Shown here piece after piece: positions 25,713 through 35,752 of a DNA stretch of 64,000 nt. The notes beneath the pieces were generated by a model that was given only the letters and a program-made list of their open reading frames with translations, did not search any database and was not told the DNA's origin. The DNA is from Callorhinus ursinus (lineage: Eukaryota; Chordata; Mammalia; Carnivora; Otariidae). The DNA is taken from NCBI RefSeq assembly GCF_003265705.1, contig NW_020312775.1, positions 5,536,822-5,600,821 on the forward strand, written 5' to 3'. The translations under genes and the position numbers were made by a program. How positions within the stretch are numbered: the stretch's first letter is position 1; each line of letters begins with the position of its first letter.

Positions 25713-26535
25713 ACTGGGTATTTACCCCAAAGATACAAATGTAGTGATCTGAAGGGGCACATGCACCCCAATGTTTATAGCAGCAATGTCCACAATAGTT
25801 GAACTATGGAAAGAGCCAAGATGTCCATCAACAGATGAATGGATAAAGAAGATGTGATATATATATACAATGGAATATTCCTCAGCCATAAAAAAAAAAA
25901 ATGAAATCTTGCCATTTGCAACGACATGGATGGAACTAGAGGGTATTATGCTAAGCGAAATAAGTCAATCAGAGAAAGACAAGTATCATATGATCTCACT
26001 GATATGAGGAATTTGAGAAACAAGATAGAGGATCATCAGGGAAGGGAGGAAACAAACAAGATGAAACCAGAGAGGGAGAAAACCATAAGAGACTCTTAAT
26101 CTCAGGAAACAAATTGAGGGTTGCTGGAGTGGTGGGGGGGGGGGGAGGGGGGGGGGGGCTGGCTGGGGGAGGGCATGTGCTATGGTAAACACTGTGAATT
26201 GTGTAAGACTGATGAATCACAGACCTGCACCTCTGAAATAAATAATACATTATATGTGTTAAAAAAAAAAAAAAGAAGATAGTAGGAAGGGAAAAATGAA
26301 GGGGGGGGAATCAGAGGGGAGACGAACCATGAGAGACTATGGACTCTAAGAAACAAACTGAGGGTTTTAGAGGGGAGGGGGTGGGGGGATGGGTTAGCCC
26401 GGTGATGGGTATTAAGGAGGGCACATATTGCATGGAGCACTGGGTGTTATACGCAAACAATGAATCATGGAACACTACATCAAAAACTAATGATGTAATG
26501 TATGGTGACTAACATAACATAATAAAATTAAATTA
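25713..26535 (+). mobile_element. Younger L1 3' end nested in older L1
   Basis: A 5'-truncated piece: ORF2 C-terminal end from CCACTGGGTATTTACCCC, then a 3'UTR with G-rich tract, an internal poly-A (26261-26274) followed by GAAGATAGTAGGAAGGGAA, then GAGACTATGGACTCTAAGAA and a final AATAAAATTAAATT tail. The two-part 3'UTR matches my recollection of young carnivore L1s. The flanks repeat imperfectly (AAAGAGAAAGGCCA / AAAGAGAGAGAGGCCA). Confidence 0.88.
26134..26158 (+). repeat. G-rich tract in L1 3'UTR
   Basis: A run of 12 G, one A, then 12 G, followed by GGCTGGGGGAGGG. It has quadruplex-forming potential. The opposite strand makes the proline-rich frames at 25986-26250. Confidence 0.9.
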
Positions 26536-26772
26536 AAAAAAAAAGAGAGAGAGGCCAATGAAGAAACAGACTCTTAACTATAGAGAACAAACTGGTGGTT
26601 ACCAGAGGGGAGGTAGATGGGTGGATGGGTGAAATAGGTGATGTGGATTAAGGAGGGCATTTGTGATGAGCACTGAATGATGTATGGAACTGTTGAATCA
26701 GCATATTGTACAACTGAATCTAACACTATATGTTAACAATACTGGAATTAAAATAAAAACAAAAAAAGAAAA

Positions 26773-28574
26773 TGAAATTTAAGTTTATTACTTAAAATAA
26801 ACTATCACATTGACAATAAAAAGGAAACATTCATGCCCAAGAAAAAATATTCCTTTTTCTTGTATTCTTTTGTTTCCATTAAACTCTTAATGTTTAATGT
26901 AATGACAAAAATTAGATATTTAATTGTTTTGGAAGCCACTCACCGACATAGGAAAAATAAATCACATCTCTTTAAATAAAAAAATGATAATATACCATTT
27001 TTCTAAGAAGTAATTAAGCCAGAGTTGGCAATTTAATAGTCAGAGATACTCTCTACACTATTTTATTTCCTGAACCCAGGCAGGACATTTCAATTTTAGG
27101 AGGTAAGAACATTAAATTGCATTATACATGGTGACTGACAGTTGAGTACTACAGGAAAAAGAATATGGGCAAAAGGATATATGCAATGGGAGATGCAATG
27201 TAAGCATTTAGGGGAATGACTCTCTTAAATTTCTCTCATCATGAATAAAAGCTTCAGTTTGGGAGTAAGACAGACTTGGTTTAAATATGTTCTGCATGAT
27301 TCCAAATCCCATGTTCTTAAGTATTTCATTTATCTTCATATATACATATATATGTATTATATACACACACATACACATACACACACATATGATTATGAAC
27401 TTGTATATAAACAAACAAACCCCACCTGTTGGCCAAACTTCTAGAATGAATAATAACTGCTTCTTCACAAAATACTCCTGAGTACATATTTCCCAGTATG
27501 AATTTATCTGTATCATTTGGCCCTAACATTTTTTCCTTATAAATACCTTCATCCCAATTCTTCTGAAATACTTCTCCTATATATCTTATACAATCTAACA
27601 CTATATTGATACAGCTGTAGTATGGAATTTAGGTTTTTCCTTCATAACTAACAAATGAGAATTATATGCAGCTATGAAGATTTGTATGGCTAAAAATTTG
27701 ATGATAAACATTAGAATCCAAATTTTCTGGCAGAAGAACTACCTTCTCTGATAGCACAAATAAATACTGACTTAGGGAAATTCATTACAATTCTGCATAG
27801 GCTTAGCTCCAATATTAGAAACATGCCTCTAGGCTCATTTGTACAAGAATTTCTTTATTCAGCATCTCAACTGCACAGGTTTCCACACAGAAATGAGCAG
27901 GTAAAAATGGCTGGAGCTCCATAATGAGTCAACATTAACATAATTACTTTCCATTTCATCTATTATGGTACACTGTTTGACTCTCTCATTTCTTTTCATT
28001 TCAATCATTCCTTTAGAACACCCACAAGGCCCTGTTAAAGAAATGAGACTTTAGAGGCTACGCTACAGAAACTGAGATGAGCTAAACAGTTTTGAAATTT
28101 TCCCTTAGAAATGATCAAATGTTCCATACTAACATAAATGGGGTAATGCTGTAGTGTAATATATTTCTTTACATCTCTTAAAACAATGTATACAATTAGA
28201 TAATGGCATGAAAGTCATGTACATGGGCATCACAAAGTGTAACTATAAAATAACTATCCTGTTTTGCTTTTTAACAAAGAGAACTTAATCTTCGAAATGT
28301 GCATTGTCTATCACAGTTATCTCAGGGGCTACATATGCACTAATTATGCTGCCATTGCTGAAAACGTTTCTGAACACCCTTTTTGGATGAATGAATTACC
28401 TTCTGGACAGTTTACCACCCAAACAATAAAACAAGTCTCACTGCTTCATATTTTATGGCTAGGATTTGATTAGTCACCTATCTTTTCATCAAATTTAAGG
28501 CAGAAAAATTTGGCTACTTCTAGGAAATATTTCTATTCAAAAGATGAAGATTTACTACCAGCAAGGATATTCAA
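26773..28574. other. Unique AT-rich sequence with a CA/TA microsatellite
   Basis: A TATA/CACA repeat lies at about 27338-27390 and creates short frames on both strands. The frame 28264-28473 follows an acceptor-like TTTGCTTTTTAACAAAG but has no clear donor and no known domain. No gene supported. Confidence 0.45.
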
Positions 28575-28785
28575 GAAAGGCAGTACTTGAGTTCGAATAA
28601 AAGCTCCAGCACTTACTGCCAAGCAACTTATTGGACAGCTTACTTACATTTAGTCAGAATCTCACAATTTGAAAAATGGAGATTATAATATCTATTTGCA
28701 GGCATATGAGAAGGATATCCAGTAAATAAGATGACATCTGTAAAAGTACCAGCATGGTGCCTAATAAGAAGGGATCAGTAGATCC
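28575..28785 (+). mobile_element. MIR, forward
   Basis: CTCCAGCACTTACTGCCAAG, AATCTCACAATTTGAAAAAT and CCAGCATGGTGCCTAATAAG follow the MIR order. Confidence 0.65.
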
Positions 28786-29002
28786 CACTGTATTTACACT
28801 GTGGAAAATGAATTTTAGAAACCACACATGGAAAAATCTTAGTAAAATGGTTCTGATATGTTGACAGTGGTACAAAAAGTCCTTCTCCATTTTAATTACA
28901 GAATTATTGTATTGGTGCAATATATACATTCCTGAAAGGAGCATTAACATTTTTATAACTAAAATCCAAGTCTCCCTTTAACTTACATAATAAAATCAAA
29001 AT

Positions 29003-29105
29003 TTATGAGCATCAACTATTTCCAGGTACTATTCTAGGCACTGAAATAGAAAAAGGAAATACAGTTTTTGCTCTTAAGAAGAAGAACTGACTAAACAGTT
29101 GCTTT
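29003..29105 (-). mobile_element. L2 3' end, reverse
   Basis: TTATGAGCATCAACTATTTC, CAGGTACTATTCTAGGCACT and a TTTTTGCTCTTAAGAAG block match the reverse L2 tail. Confidence 0.55.
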
Positions 29106-29928
29106 ACTTTGACTTGATCAACCAGGAGCCTTCACTACCTCACCTTGAGGTTCATTAGCTGCTCTCTCAGCTACATACACAGACACATACAATTTCAAAG
29201 TAAGCTGCATAAGGTAAGATATAAACATGTTCATCCATGAAGCTATTCATAAGATTCCTCTGGAAACTGGCCATTAACTAATATGACTTATAGTTCAGAT
29301 TTTTATTATCAATACTGCACAAAATACCTTTATCTAATAACTAAATGATAAAATAACCAATATCTAAAATACTAGTGCCCATCTTTCCACTGACATAATT
29401 TTACTTTGAAGCACATAAGAAAGTGATTATATGTGAATTTTACTTTACCACTCTTTTGACTAGAGTATCTCTATTCCTTAAAGTACTCCTGTACTTTAAA
29501 ATGGAATTAATCAAGTGCCTAAGATTGGAAGCTGAGAAAAATAGAGCCATCATGCAAAATACTATTTTGCAGCTATTTTTCTTAATTCTGTAATGAGTAT
29601 AAATAATTAGTCTAGGTTGGCCTGATTAACTCAGGCTATCAGAGGAAAGAATAGTCATTAATTATATTCATTAAATCATGCAAAATCCAAGACTATTTTG
29701 TTAATAAACTGGAGTATAACTAGCTATATGATTATATGGAAATCAATATGCCTTTGAGAACAGTCATTTATCAAGAGAAAAATTCTATAACCAAACAGTA
29801 TTTTATGAGTACCTTAAATTCTAGATAACAAAAGTTCTCTACATCATTAGATTATATAATCCCATAAGAAAGGACTTTGGGCACAAATTCCTGCCTAGTT
29901 TTCAAGGTCCTTAACATCACTGTGGTAA
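29106..29928. other. Unique AT-rich sequence
   Basis: I see no gene or recognisable repeat. Confidence 0.5.
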
Positions 29929-29944
29929 TTAAGACTCCATTCTT

Positions 29945-30285
29945 TTTCTTATCGATTTTTTAAAATATATTTTTTATTTTAAAAAGTACATTATTAAAGA
30001 AAATTTCAGCCCTGTTAAAAAGGATAAAGTAATTGAAAAAGTAGTCTTTAATTAGGCCCACCACCCAATACCATCACTGTTCACATCCTAGTATCTCCAC
30101 CCCTCCCTCCCTTATTATTTTGTGAAGTACCACAGTCTGCTATTCCCTGTGCTAGCTGTAGGTTCTATTGACTTTCTTATCCCTGAATTATTGTGTGCTT
30201 ATGCACTTTGTCATGAACTCAGTTATCCCAACCATTTTCCTCTGATCCAACCAGTACTGGTTCAATATCATAGTATCCTGTGATG
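29945..30285 (-). mobile_element. Retroposed segment of unknown source
   Basis: About 340 bp bracketed by a 16-bp direct repeat TTAAGACTCCATTCTT at 29929-29944 and 30286-30301. The left edge is T-rich, and on the minus strand an AATAAA lies near 29975 shortly before the A-rich end. This is what L1-driven retroposition of a polyadenylated RNA leaves. The body matches no SINE, L1 or L2 I know. It could be the 3' end of a cellular mRNA (processed pseudogene) or an unrecognised repeat. No open frame of note. Confidence 0.65.
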
Positions 30286-30301
30286 TTAAGACTCCATTCT
30301 T

Positions 30302-30949
30302 AACCACAGTGGTGCAATTGCAGAAACTAGGCTTGAGTTCAAGTATGATACTCAGACACTACCCTCCCAGTACAAGAGAAAAAACGTACTTTGTATATAG
30401 AAAACTGCATTTATAACTAAGTAACATTCTTTTGGATAAAAGCAAATATCTACTAAATTTTAAAAATCTTTTAAACATAAAATCTAAAACAAAACTTGAT
30501 AAGACATACTTCCAAGGGAATGAATATTTAAAGTTTATAAAATATATATCTACTTTCTGCTTTGGCTTTAGTCTGATGGGGTACGGGAAGGTGAAAGGTA
30601 AAAAATGTTCCTGGCACCTTTTCTTTTGGCAAGGTTTTAAAATCCCCACACGTGGATATCCCATCCAACCCAGGAATATTTTAGGTGCTTTTAATGCCCT
30701 CCTGGGATTAGCTAAGGTGGCCATGGAGGAAGGGAAAGATCAGTTTCTCCTCTATTTATAAGGTAGCAAGTAGAGAACAGAAGGTAGGCCCAGGGCTATA
30801 TAGTTGACAGTAGAAACGGAGGGACCTTGCTAGAGCTCACCCCAGCTTTTGCTCTCAATTCTCTTAGACTCTTAACACCCAATGGACTCACTGCACTAAT
30901 TGGCTACACTGGCTTGGTTTTACCGCTCCTTACTAATGTATACAGAAGC
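30302..30949. other. Unique sequence with opposing open frames
   Basis: Frames of 121 codons (30359-30724, minus) and 109 codons (30432-30761, plus) overlap. Neither shows a known domain or splice signals I trust; both are probably chance. Confidence 0.4.
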
Positions 30950-31412
30950 AGCATAGCATAAACATTGGAGTATAATCTCCAAGCCAGACTGCCCTAATCT
31001 TCAAACACTGGCTCCATCACTAACTAGATGCAGAACTCCGAGCAAGCTACTTAACCTCTCTGAACCTCAGTTTTCCCATTTGTAAAATGGAAATCATATT
31101 GTACCTACCTCATGTTGTTGGTATGAGAATGAAATTAGTTCATGTATTAAAATCACTTGCAGGGCACCTGGGTGGCTCACTTGGTTAAGCATCTGACTCT
31201 TCGTTTCAGCTCAGGTCATGATCTCAGTGTCATGAGATCGAGCCCTGTGTTGGGCATGTGCTCAGCATGCAGTCTGCTTGTCCCTCTCCCTCTGCTCCTC
31301 CCCCAGCTCAATCACTCACTCACTCACTCTCTCTCTAATAAATAAATAAGATCTCTTTTAAAAAAGCATTTACAACAGTGCTTGTCACATAAGCATCAAA
31401 TTAATATTACCT
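30950..31412 (+). mobile_element. MIR, forward, split by a Can-SINE
   Basis: A well-preserved copy: AAGCCAGACTGCCCTAATCT, a CACTAACTAGATGCAG block, AGCTACTTAACCTCTCTGAA, CCTCAGTTTTCCCATTTGTA and GTACCTACCTCATGTTGTTG. After the SINE comes ACAACAGTGCTTGTCACATA, the 3' end. Confidence 0.88.
31162..31366 (+). mobile_element. Can-SINE inside a MIR
   Basis: GGGCACCTGGGTGGCTCACT head, CT-rich middle with (ACTC)n, and an AATAAATAAATAAGATCT tail. The target duplication is not clear. Confidence 0.95.
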
Positions 31413-31499
31413 ATTATCATTTTATTTATATTTTTATTTTCTTACTTCCTAGCACATGCCTTCTCAGGTCAGACCAGTTTCCTCATTACCATTTTTAAA

Positions 31500-31810
31500 T
31501 TTCATTTTTGTTGTTCCTCTCCCAAAAACATCCTCTAAAGTCCAAATCAACTGTCATCTACTCCATGGAGTCATTCCTACTGTTGAAAGAGGCAATTTAA
31601 CATAGTAATAAAAATGCCTCTAGAGTCGGAAGGCTCTCTCTCAGCTCTGCCACTGACCAGCTATATTATTTAACCTCTGTCAGCAAATGAAACAGGGAAA
31701 TTTTAACTTCCTTGAAATCAAGATATTTTATACTTTTTTTCTGTATTCTTCACAACTAATTGTAGTGTTGAGTAAATAACAAGAGCTCAATAAAGAATTG
31801 TTGATTTGAA
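31500..31810 (+). mobile_element. L2-like 3' end with MIR fragment
   Basis: The ends (TCATCTACTCCATGGAGTCA, later GAGCTCAATAAAGAATTGTT) look like an L2 3' part. Bases 31592-31690 (CAGCTCTGCCACTGACCAGC) look like a MIR piece inside it. Confidence 0.5.
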
Positions 31811-32289
31811 TAGTAGGCTTGTTGTCTGTTTCTTTCCAGCTGCTCTATGAGACAATATGCAAGAAAAGCTGACTATTTATGACCTAACTTTTTTAGTTTT
31901 CATTAAGAATGACTGTTTTGCAAATATGATCAAAAGGTAAAAGTAATGTTTACCAAATATGTCCTTTTTTCCTAATGTAGCATACTACTAAAACTTAAAT
32001 AAAGCCTTTTATCTATATTAGATATATAAATATCTGTAAGCTTGTATATTACATGTTCCTATTTTCTACCATATTGCTCTTGATATCATTTTGAATACCA
32101 TATCTGGTAATTTTCTTAAACTCATTGATTATGCATGAGTAATTACTAAAGGGAAAAGCTTGGAATTACTAAAAATTTAAGGAAAGGGAGAATATGATGC
32201 CTATTTCAAAATACTTCTTCAAGATATATCTCAAATTCTTGATCAGGAATCTCATCTCACTGGTGAATACAGATCATTAACCAAGACGT
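31811..32289. other. Unique AT-rich sequence
   Basis: I see no gene or repeat. Confidence 0.5.
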
Positions 32290-33952
32290 ATATGGTGAGC
32301 TGGCCACCTGTAAGTCATCCTCAGAAAAGTGTCTATTAATGTCTTCTGCCCCTTTCTTAACAGGATTATTTCTTTATCGCATTTCGAATTTTCTACATTT
32401 CTTTTATATTTTGGATACAAACCCTTCATCAGCTACATCATTTGCAAATATCTCCCCCTATTCCTTAGGTTGTCTTTTAAGTTTTGTTGATTGTTGCCTT
32501 CCTGATGCAGAACCTTTTAATTTTGATGAAGACCCAATAGTTTATTTTTGCTTTTGTTTAACTTGCCTTAAGACATTTCTAGAATAAAAGTTCCTAAAGC
32601 CAACGTCAAAGAAGTTACCCTGTGTTCACTTCTAGGATTTCTACGGTTTCAGGTCTCACTTTTAGGTATTTAATCCGTTTGAATTTATTTTTCTGTATGA
32701 TATAAGACAGTGGTCCAGTTTCATTCTTTTGCATGTTGCTGCCCAGTTCTCCAAACACCATTTGTTGAAGATACTTTTTCCCACTGAACAGTCTATCTTG
32801 CTTGGTTGAACATTAATTGACCATATAGTTGTGGGTTCATTTCTACGTTTTCAAGTCTGCTCCACTGACTTCTATGTGTATTTTTGTGCCACTACCATAC
32901 TGTTTCGTATGTAATATAACTTGAAGTACAGCACTGTAACGCCTCCAGCTTTGCTTTTCATTTTCAAGGTCGCTTTGGCTATTTGGAATCTTTTATGATT
33001 TCACACAAATTTTCGGTTTGTTCTAGCTCTGTGAAAAATGCTGTTGGTATTTTGAAAGGGATTACATCAATTGTGTACATTGCTTTGGGTAGTATAGACA
33101 TTTAAAAAATATTTGTTCTTCCAATCCATGAACATGGAATGTCGTCCATTTCTTTATGTTGTCATCAATTTCTTTCATCAGTTTTTTATAATTTTCAGAG
33201 TACAAGTCTTTCACCTCTTTGGTTAGTTTTATTCCTAGGTATCTTATTATTTTTGGTTCAAGTGTAAATGAAATGGATTCCTTGTCTTTCTGCTGCACCA
33301 TTACTGGTGTATAGAAATGCAACACATTTCTGCACATTGATTTTGTATCCTATAATTTTACTGAATTCATGTATAAGGTCTAGCAGTTTATTGGTGGCAT
33401 CATTCAATTTCTGTATATATAGTACCATATCATCAACTAACAGTGAAAGTTTTACTTCTTCCTTGCCAATTTGGATGACCTTTATTTCTTTTTGTTGTGT
33501 GACTGCAGTGGCCAGGACCACCAGTACTACAATAAATAATAATGGGAAGACTGGACATCCCTGTCTTGTAGCTGACTGTAGAGAAAAAGCTCTCTTTTTT
33601 CCCCATTTAGCATATTACCTTTGCATTTTTTAGTATGGCCTTTATTATGTTGAATTATGTTCCCTGCAAATCTATATTATTGAGGAATTTTATCACAAAT
33701 GGATGTTGTACTTTGTTTGTCACATGCTTTTTCTGCATCTATTGAAATGATCATATGGTTCTAATTCTTTCATTTATTAATATGGTATATCACACTGATT
33801 GATTTCCAATTACTAAACCATCCTTGAAACCCATGAATAAATCCCACTGGATTGTGGTGAATATTATTTTAATGTATTGCTGGATTCAGTTTCCTAGTAT
33901 CTTACTGAGAATTTCTGCATATATGTTCATCAGGGATATAGGACCGTAGTTT

Positions 33953-33974
33953 TTTTTTTTTTTTTTTTTTGTGG
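33953..33974. repeat. Poly-T tract in reverse L1
   Basis: A homopolymer run of about 22 T within the ORF2 region. Confidence 0.9.
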
Positions 33975-35255
33975 CATCATCTGGTTTTTGCATCAGGGTA
34001 ATGCTGGCCTCATAAAATGAATTTGGAAGTTTTCCTGACTTTTCTGTTTTTTGGAATAGGTTGAATGGAATAATTAATTCTTTAAATTTTCGGTAGAATT
34101 CACCTGTAAAGTCATCCGGTCCTGGACTTTCCTGGGCATTTTTTGATTACTGATTCTATTTCTTTGCCAGTTATCAGTCTGCTCAAGTTTTCTATTTCTT
34201 CCTATCTCATTTTGGTAAGTTACATGTTTCTAGGAATTTATCCACTTCCTTCAGATTGTCCATTTTGTTAACATAGTTTTTCATAATATTATCTCATAAT
34301 TGTTTCATTTCCTGTGGTGTTGTTATTTCTATCTTTTCATTTGTGATTTTATTAATTTGGGTCTTCTCTCTTTTCTTTTTGATAAGTCTGGCTAGGGGTT
34401 TATCAAAACCCAAATTTTTTTGCAAAGAATCAGCTCCTGGTTTCGTTGTTCTGTTCTACTATTTTTTAATTTCTGTATCATTCATTTCTACTCTAATTTT
34501 CATTATTTCCTTCCTTCTACTGGTTTTAGGCTTTGTTGTTCTTTTTCTAGCTTCTTAAGCTGTAAGGTTAAGTTGTGTATTTGAGATTTTTCTTGCTTCT
34601 TGAGGTAGGCCTATATTGCTACATACTTCCCTCTTAGGACCATTTTGCTGCATCCTAAAGGTTTTGGACTGTTGTGTTTTCATTTTCATTTCTTTCCATG
34701 CATTCTTTTATCTCTTCTTTGATTTCCAAGTTGACTCATTCATTGTTTAGTAGCATATAGTTTAACCTCCTTCTCTCCAGATTTTTCTTCTGAGTGATTA
34801 CTGGTTTCCTATCATTGTGGTCAGAAAGGATCTTATCAGGATATGATGACTTCAATTTTCTTGAATTTGTTGAGGCCTGATTTGTGACCTAATATGTGAT
34901 CTATTCTGTAGAATGTACCATGTGCACTTGAAAAGAATGTATATTCTGATGTTTTAGGAATGTTCTGAATATATTTGTTAATTTCATCTATTCCACTGTG
35001 CCATTAAAAGCCATTGTTGGTTGTTGATTTTGTTTAGATGATCAGTCCATTCATGTAAGTGGGGTGTTAAAGTTCCCTAATATTATTGTACTATTATCAA
35101 TTAGTTACTTTATATTTTTCATTGTTTTATACATTTTGGCTCTCCCATGTTGGGTGCATAAATATTTACAATTGTTACATCTTCTTGTTGACTGTCCCCC
35201 TTATTATAATATAGTATTCTTGTCTCCTCTACAGTCTGTTTTAAAGTTGTTTGTC

Positions 35256-35752
35256 ACTGTGGAAGGAGCCTAGATGTCCTTCAACAGATGAATGGATAAA
35301 GAAGGTGTGGCATATATAGATATATACACACAATAGAGTATTACTCAGCCACGAGAATGGACGTATACTTACCATTTTCATCGACATGGATGGAACTGGA
35401 GGGTATTATTCTAAGGGAAACAAGTCAGTCGGAGAAAGACAATTACCATATGGTTTCATTCATATGTGGACTATAAGGAACAGTGCAGAGGATCATAAGG
35501 GAAGGGAGGGAAAACTGGGAAGAAATCAGAGAGGCAGACAAACCATGAGAGACTCTTGACTCTGGGAAACAAACTGAGGGTTGTGGAAAGGGAAGTGGGT
35601 GGGGGGAATGGAGTAACTGGGTGATGGGCATTAAGGAGGGCATGTGATGTGATGAGCACTGGGTGTTATATGCAACTGATGAATTGTTGAACACTACATC
35701 TGAAACTAATGATGTACTATGTGTTGCCTAATTGAATTTAAATAAAAATTAA
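35256..35752 (+). mobile_element. L1 3' end nested in reverse L1
   Basis: ORF2 end (ATGAATGGATAAAGAAGGTG) and a 3'UTR (GAGAGACTCTTGACTCTGGG, GAGCACTGGGTGTTATATGC), ending in AAATAAAAATTAATTAAG. The flanks repeat imperfectly: TTAAAGTTGTTTGTC at 35241-35255 and TTAAGACTAGTTTTGTC at 35753-35769. Heavily 5' truncated. Confidence 0.9.

Larger units (their letters stand above)
24703..26772 (+). mobile_element. Internally deleted LINE-1 with its own 5' end
   Basis: Bases 24703-24900 match a carnivore L1 5'UTR start (a GGGAGGGAGAGGCAAGATGT block, then GGATATCTACCAAACCATTC). At about 24900 the sequence jumps into the ORF2 region after the RT core (CTTAACCAAAGAGGTAAAGG; frame 24884-25102 with [14 protein letters not shown]). 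A second jump at about 25627 goes from the TTCAATAAATGGTG block to CATATGATTTCACTCATATG. The 3'UTR ends near 26772. Compared with the L1 at 1-5303, more than 4 kb and about 1.2 kb are missing at the two jumps. A SINE and a younger L1 are nested inside. Confidence 0.85.

Noticed and set aside
25986..26250. Proline-rich frames on the minus strand
   Set aside because: They are the complement of the G-rich tract in an L1 3'UTR.
30359..30761. Overlapping frames of 121 and 109 codons on opposite strands
   Set aside because: No domain, no splice context and no start context; mutual shadows in unique DNA.
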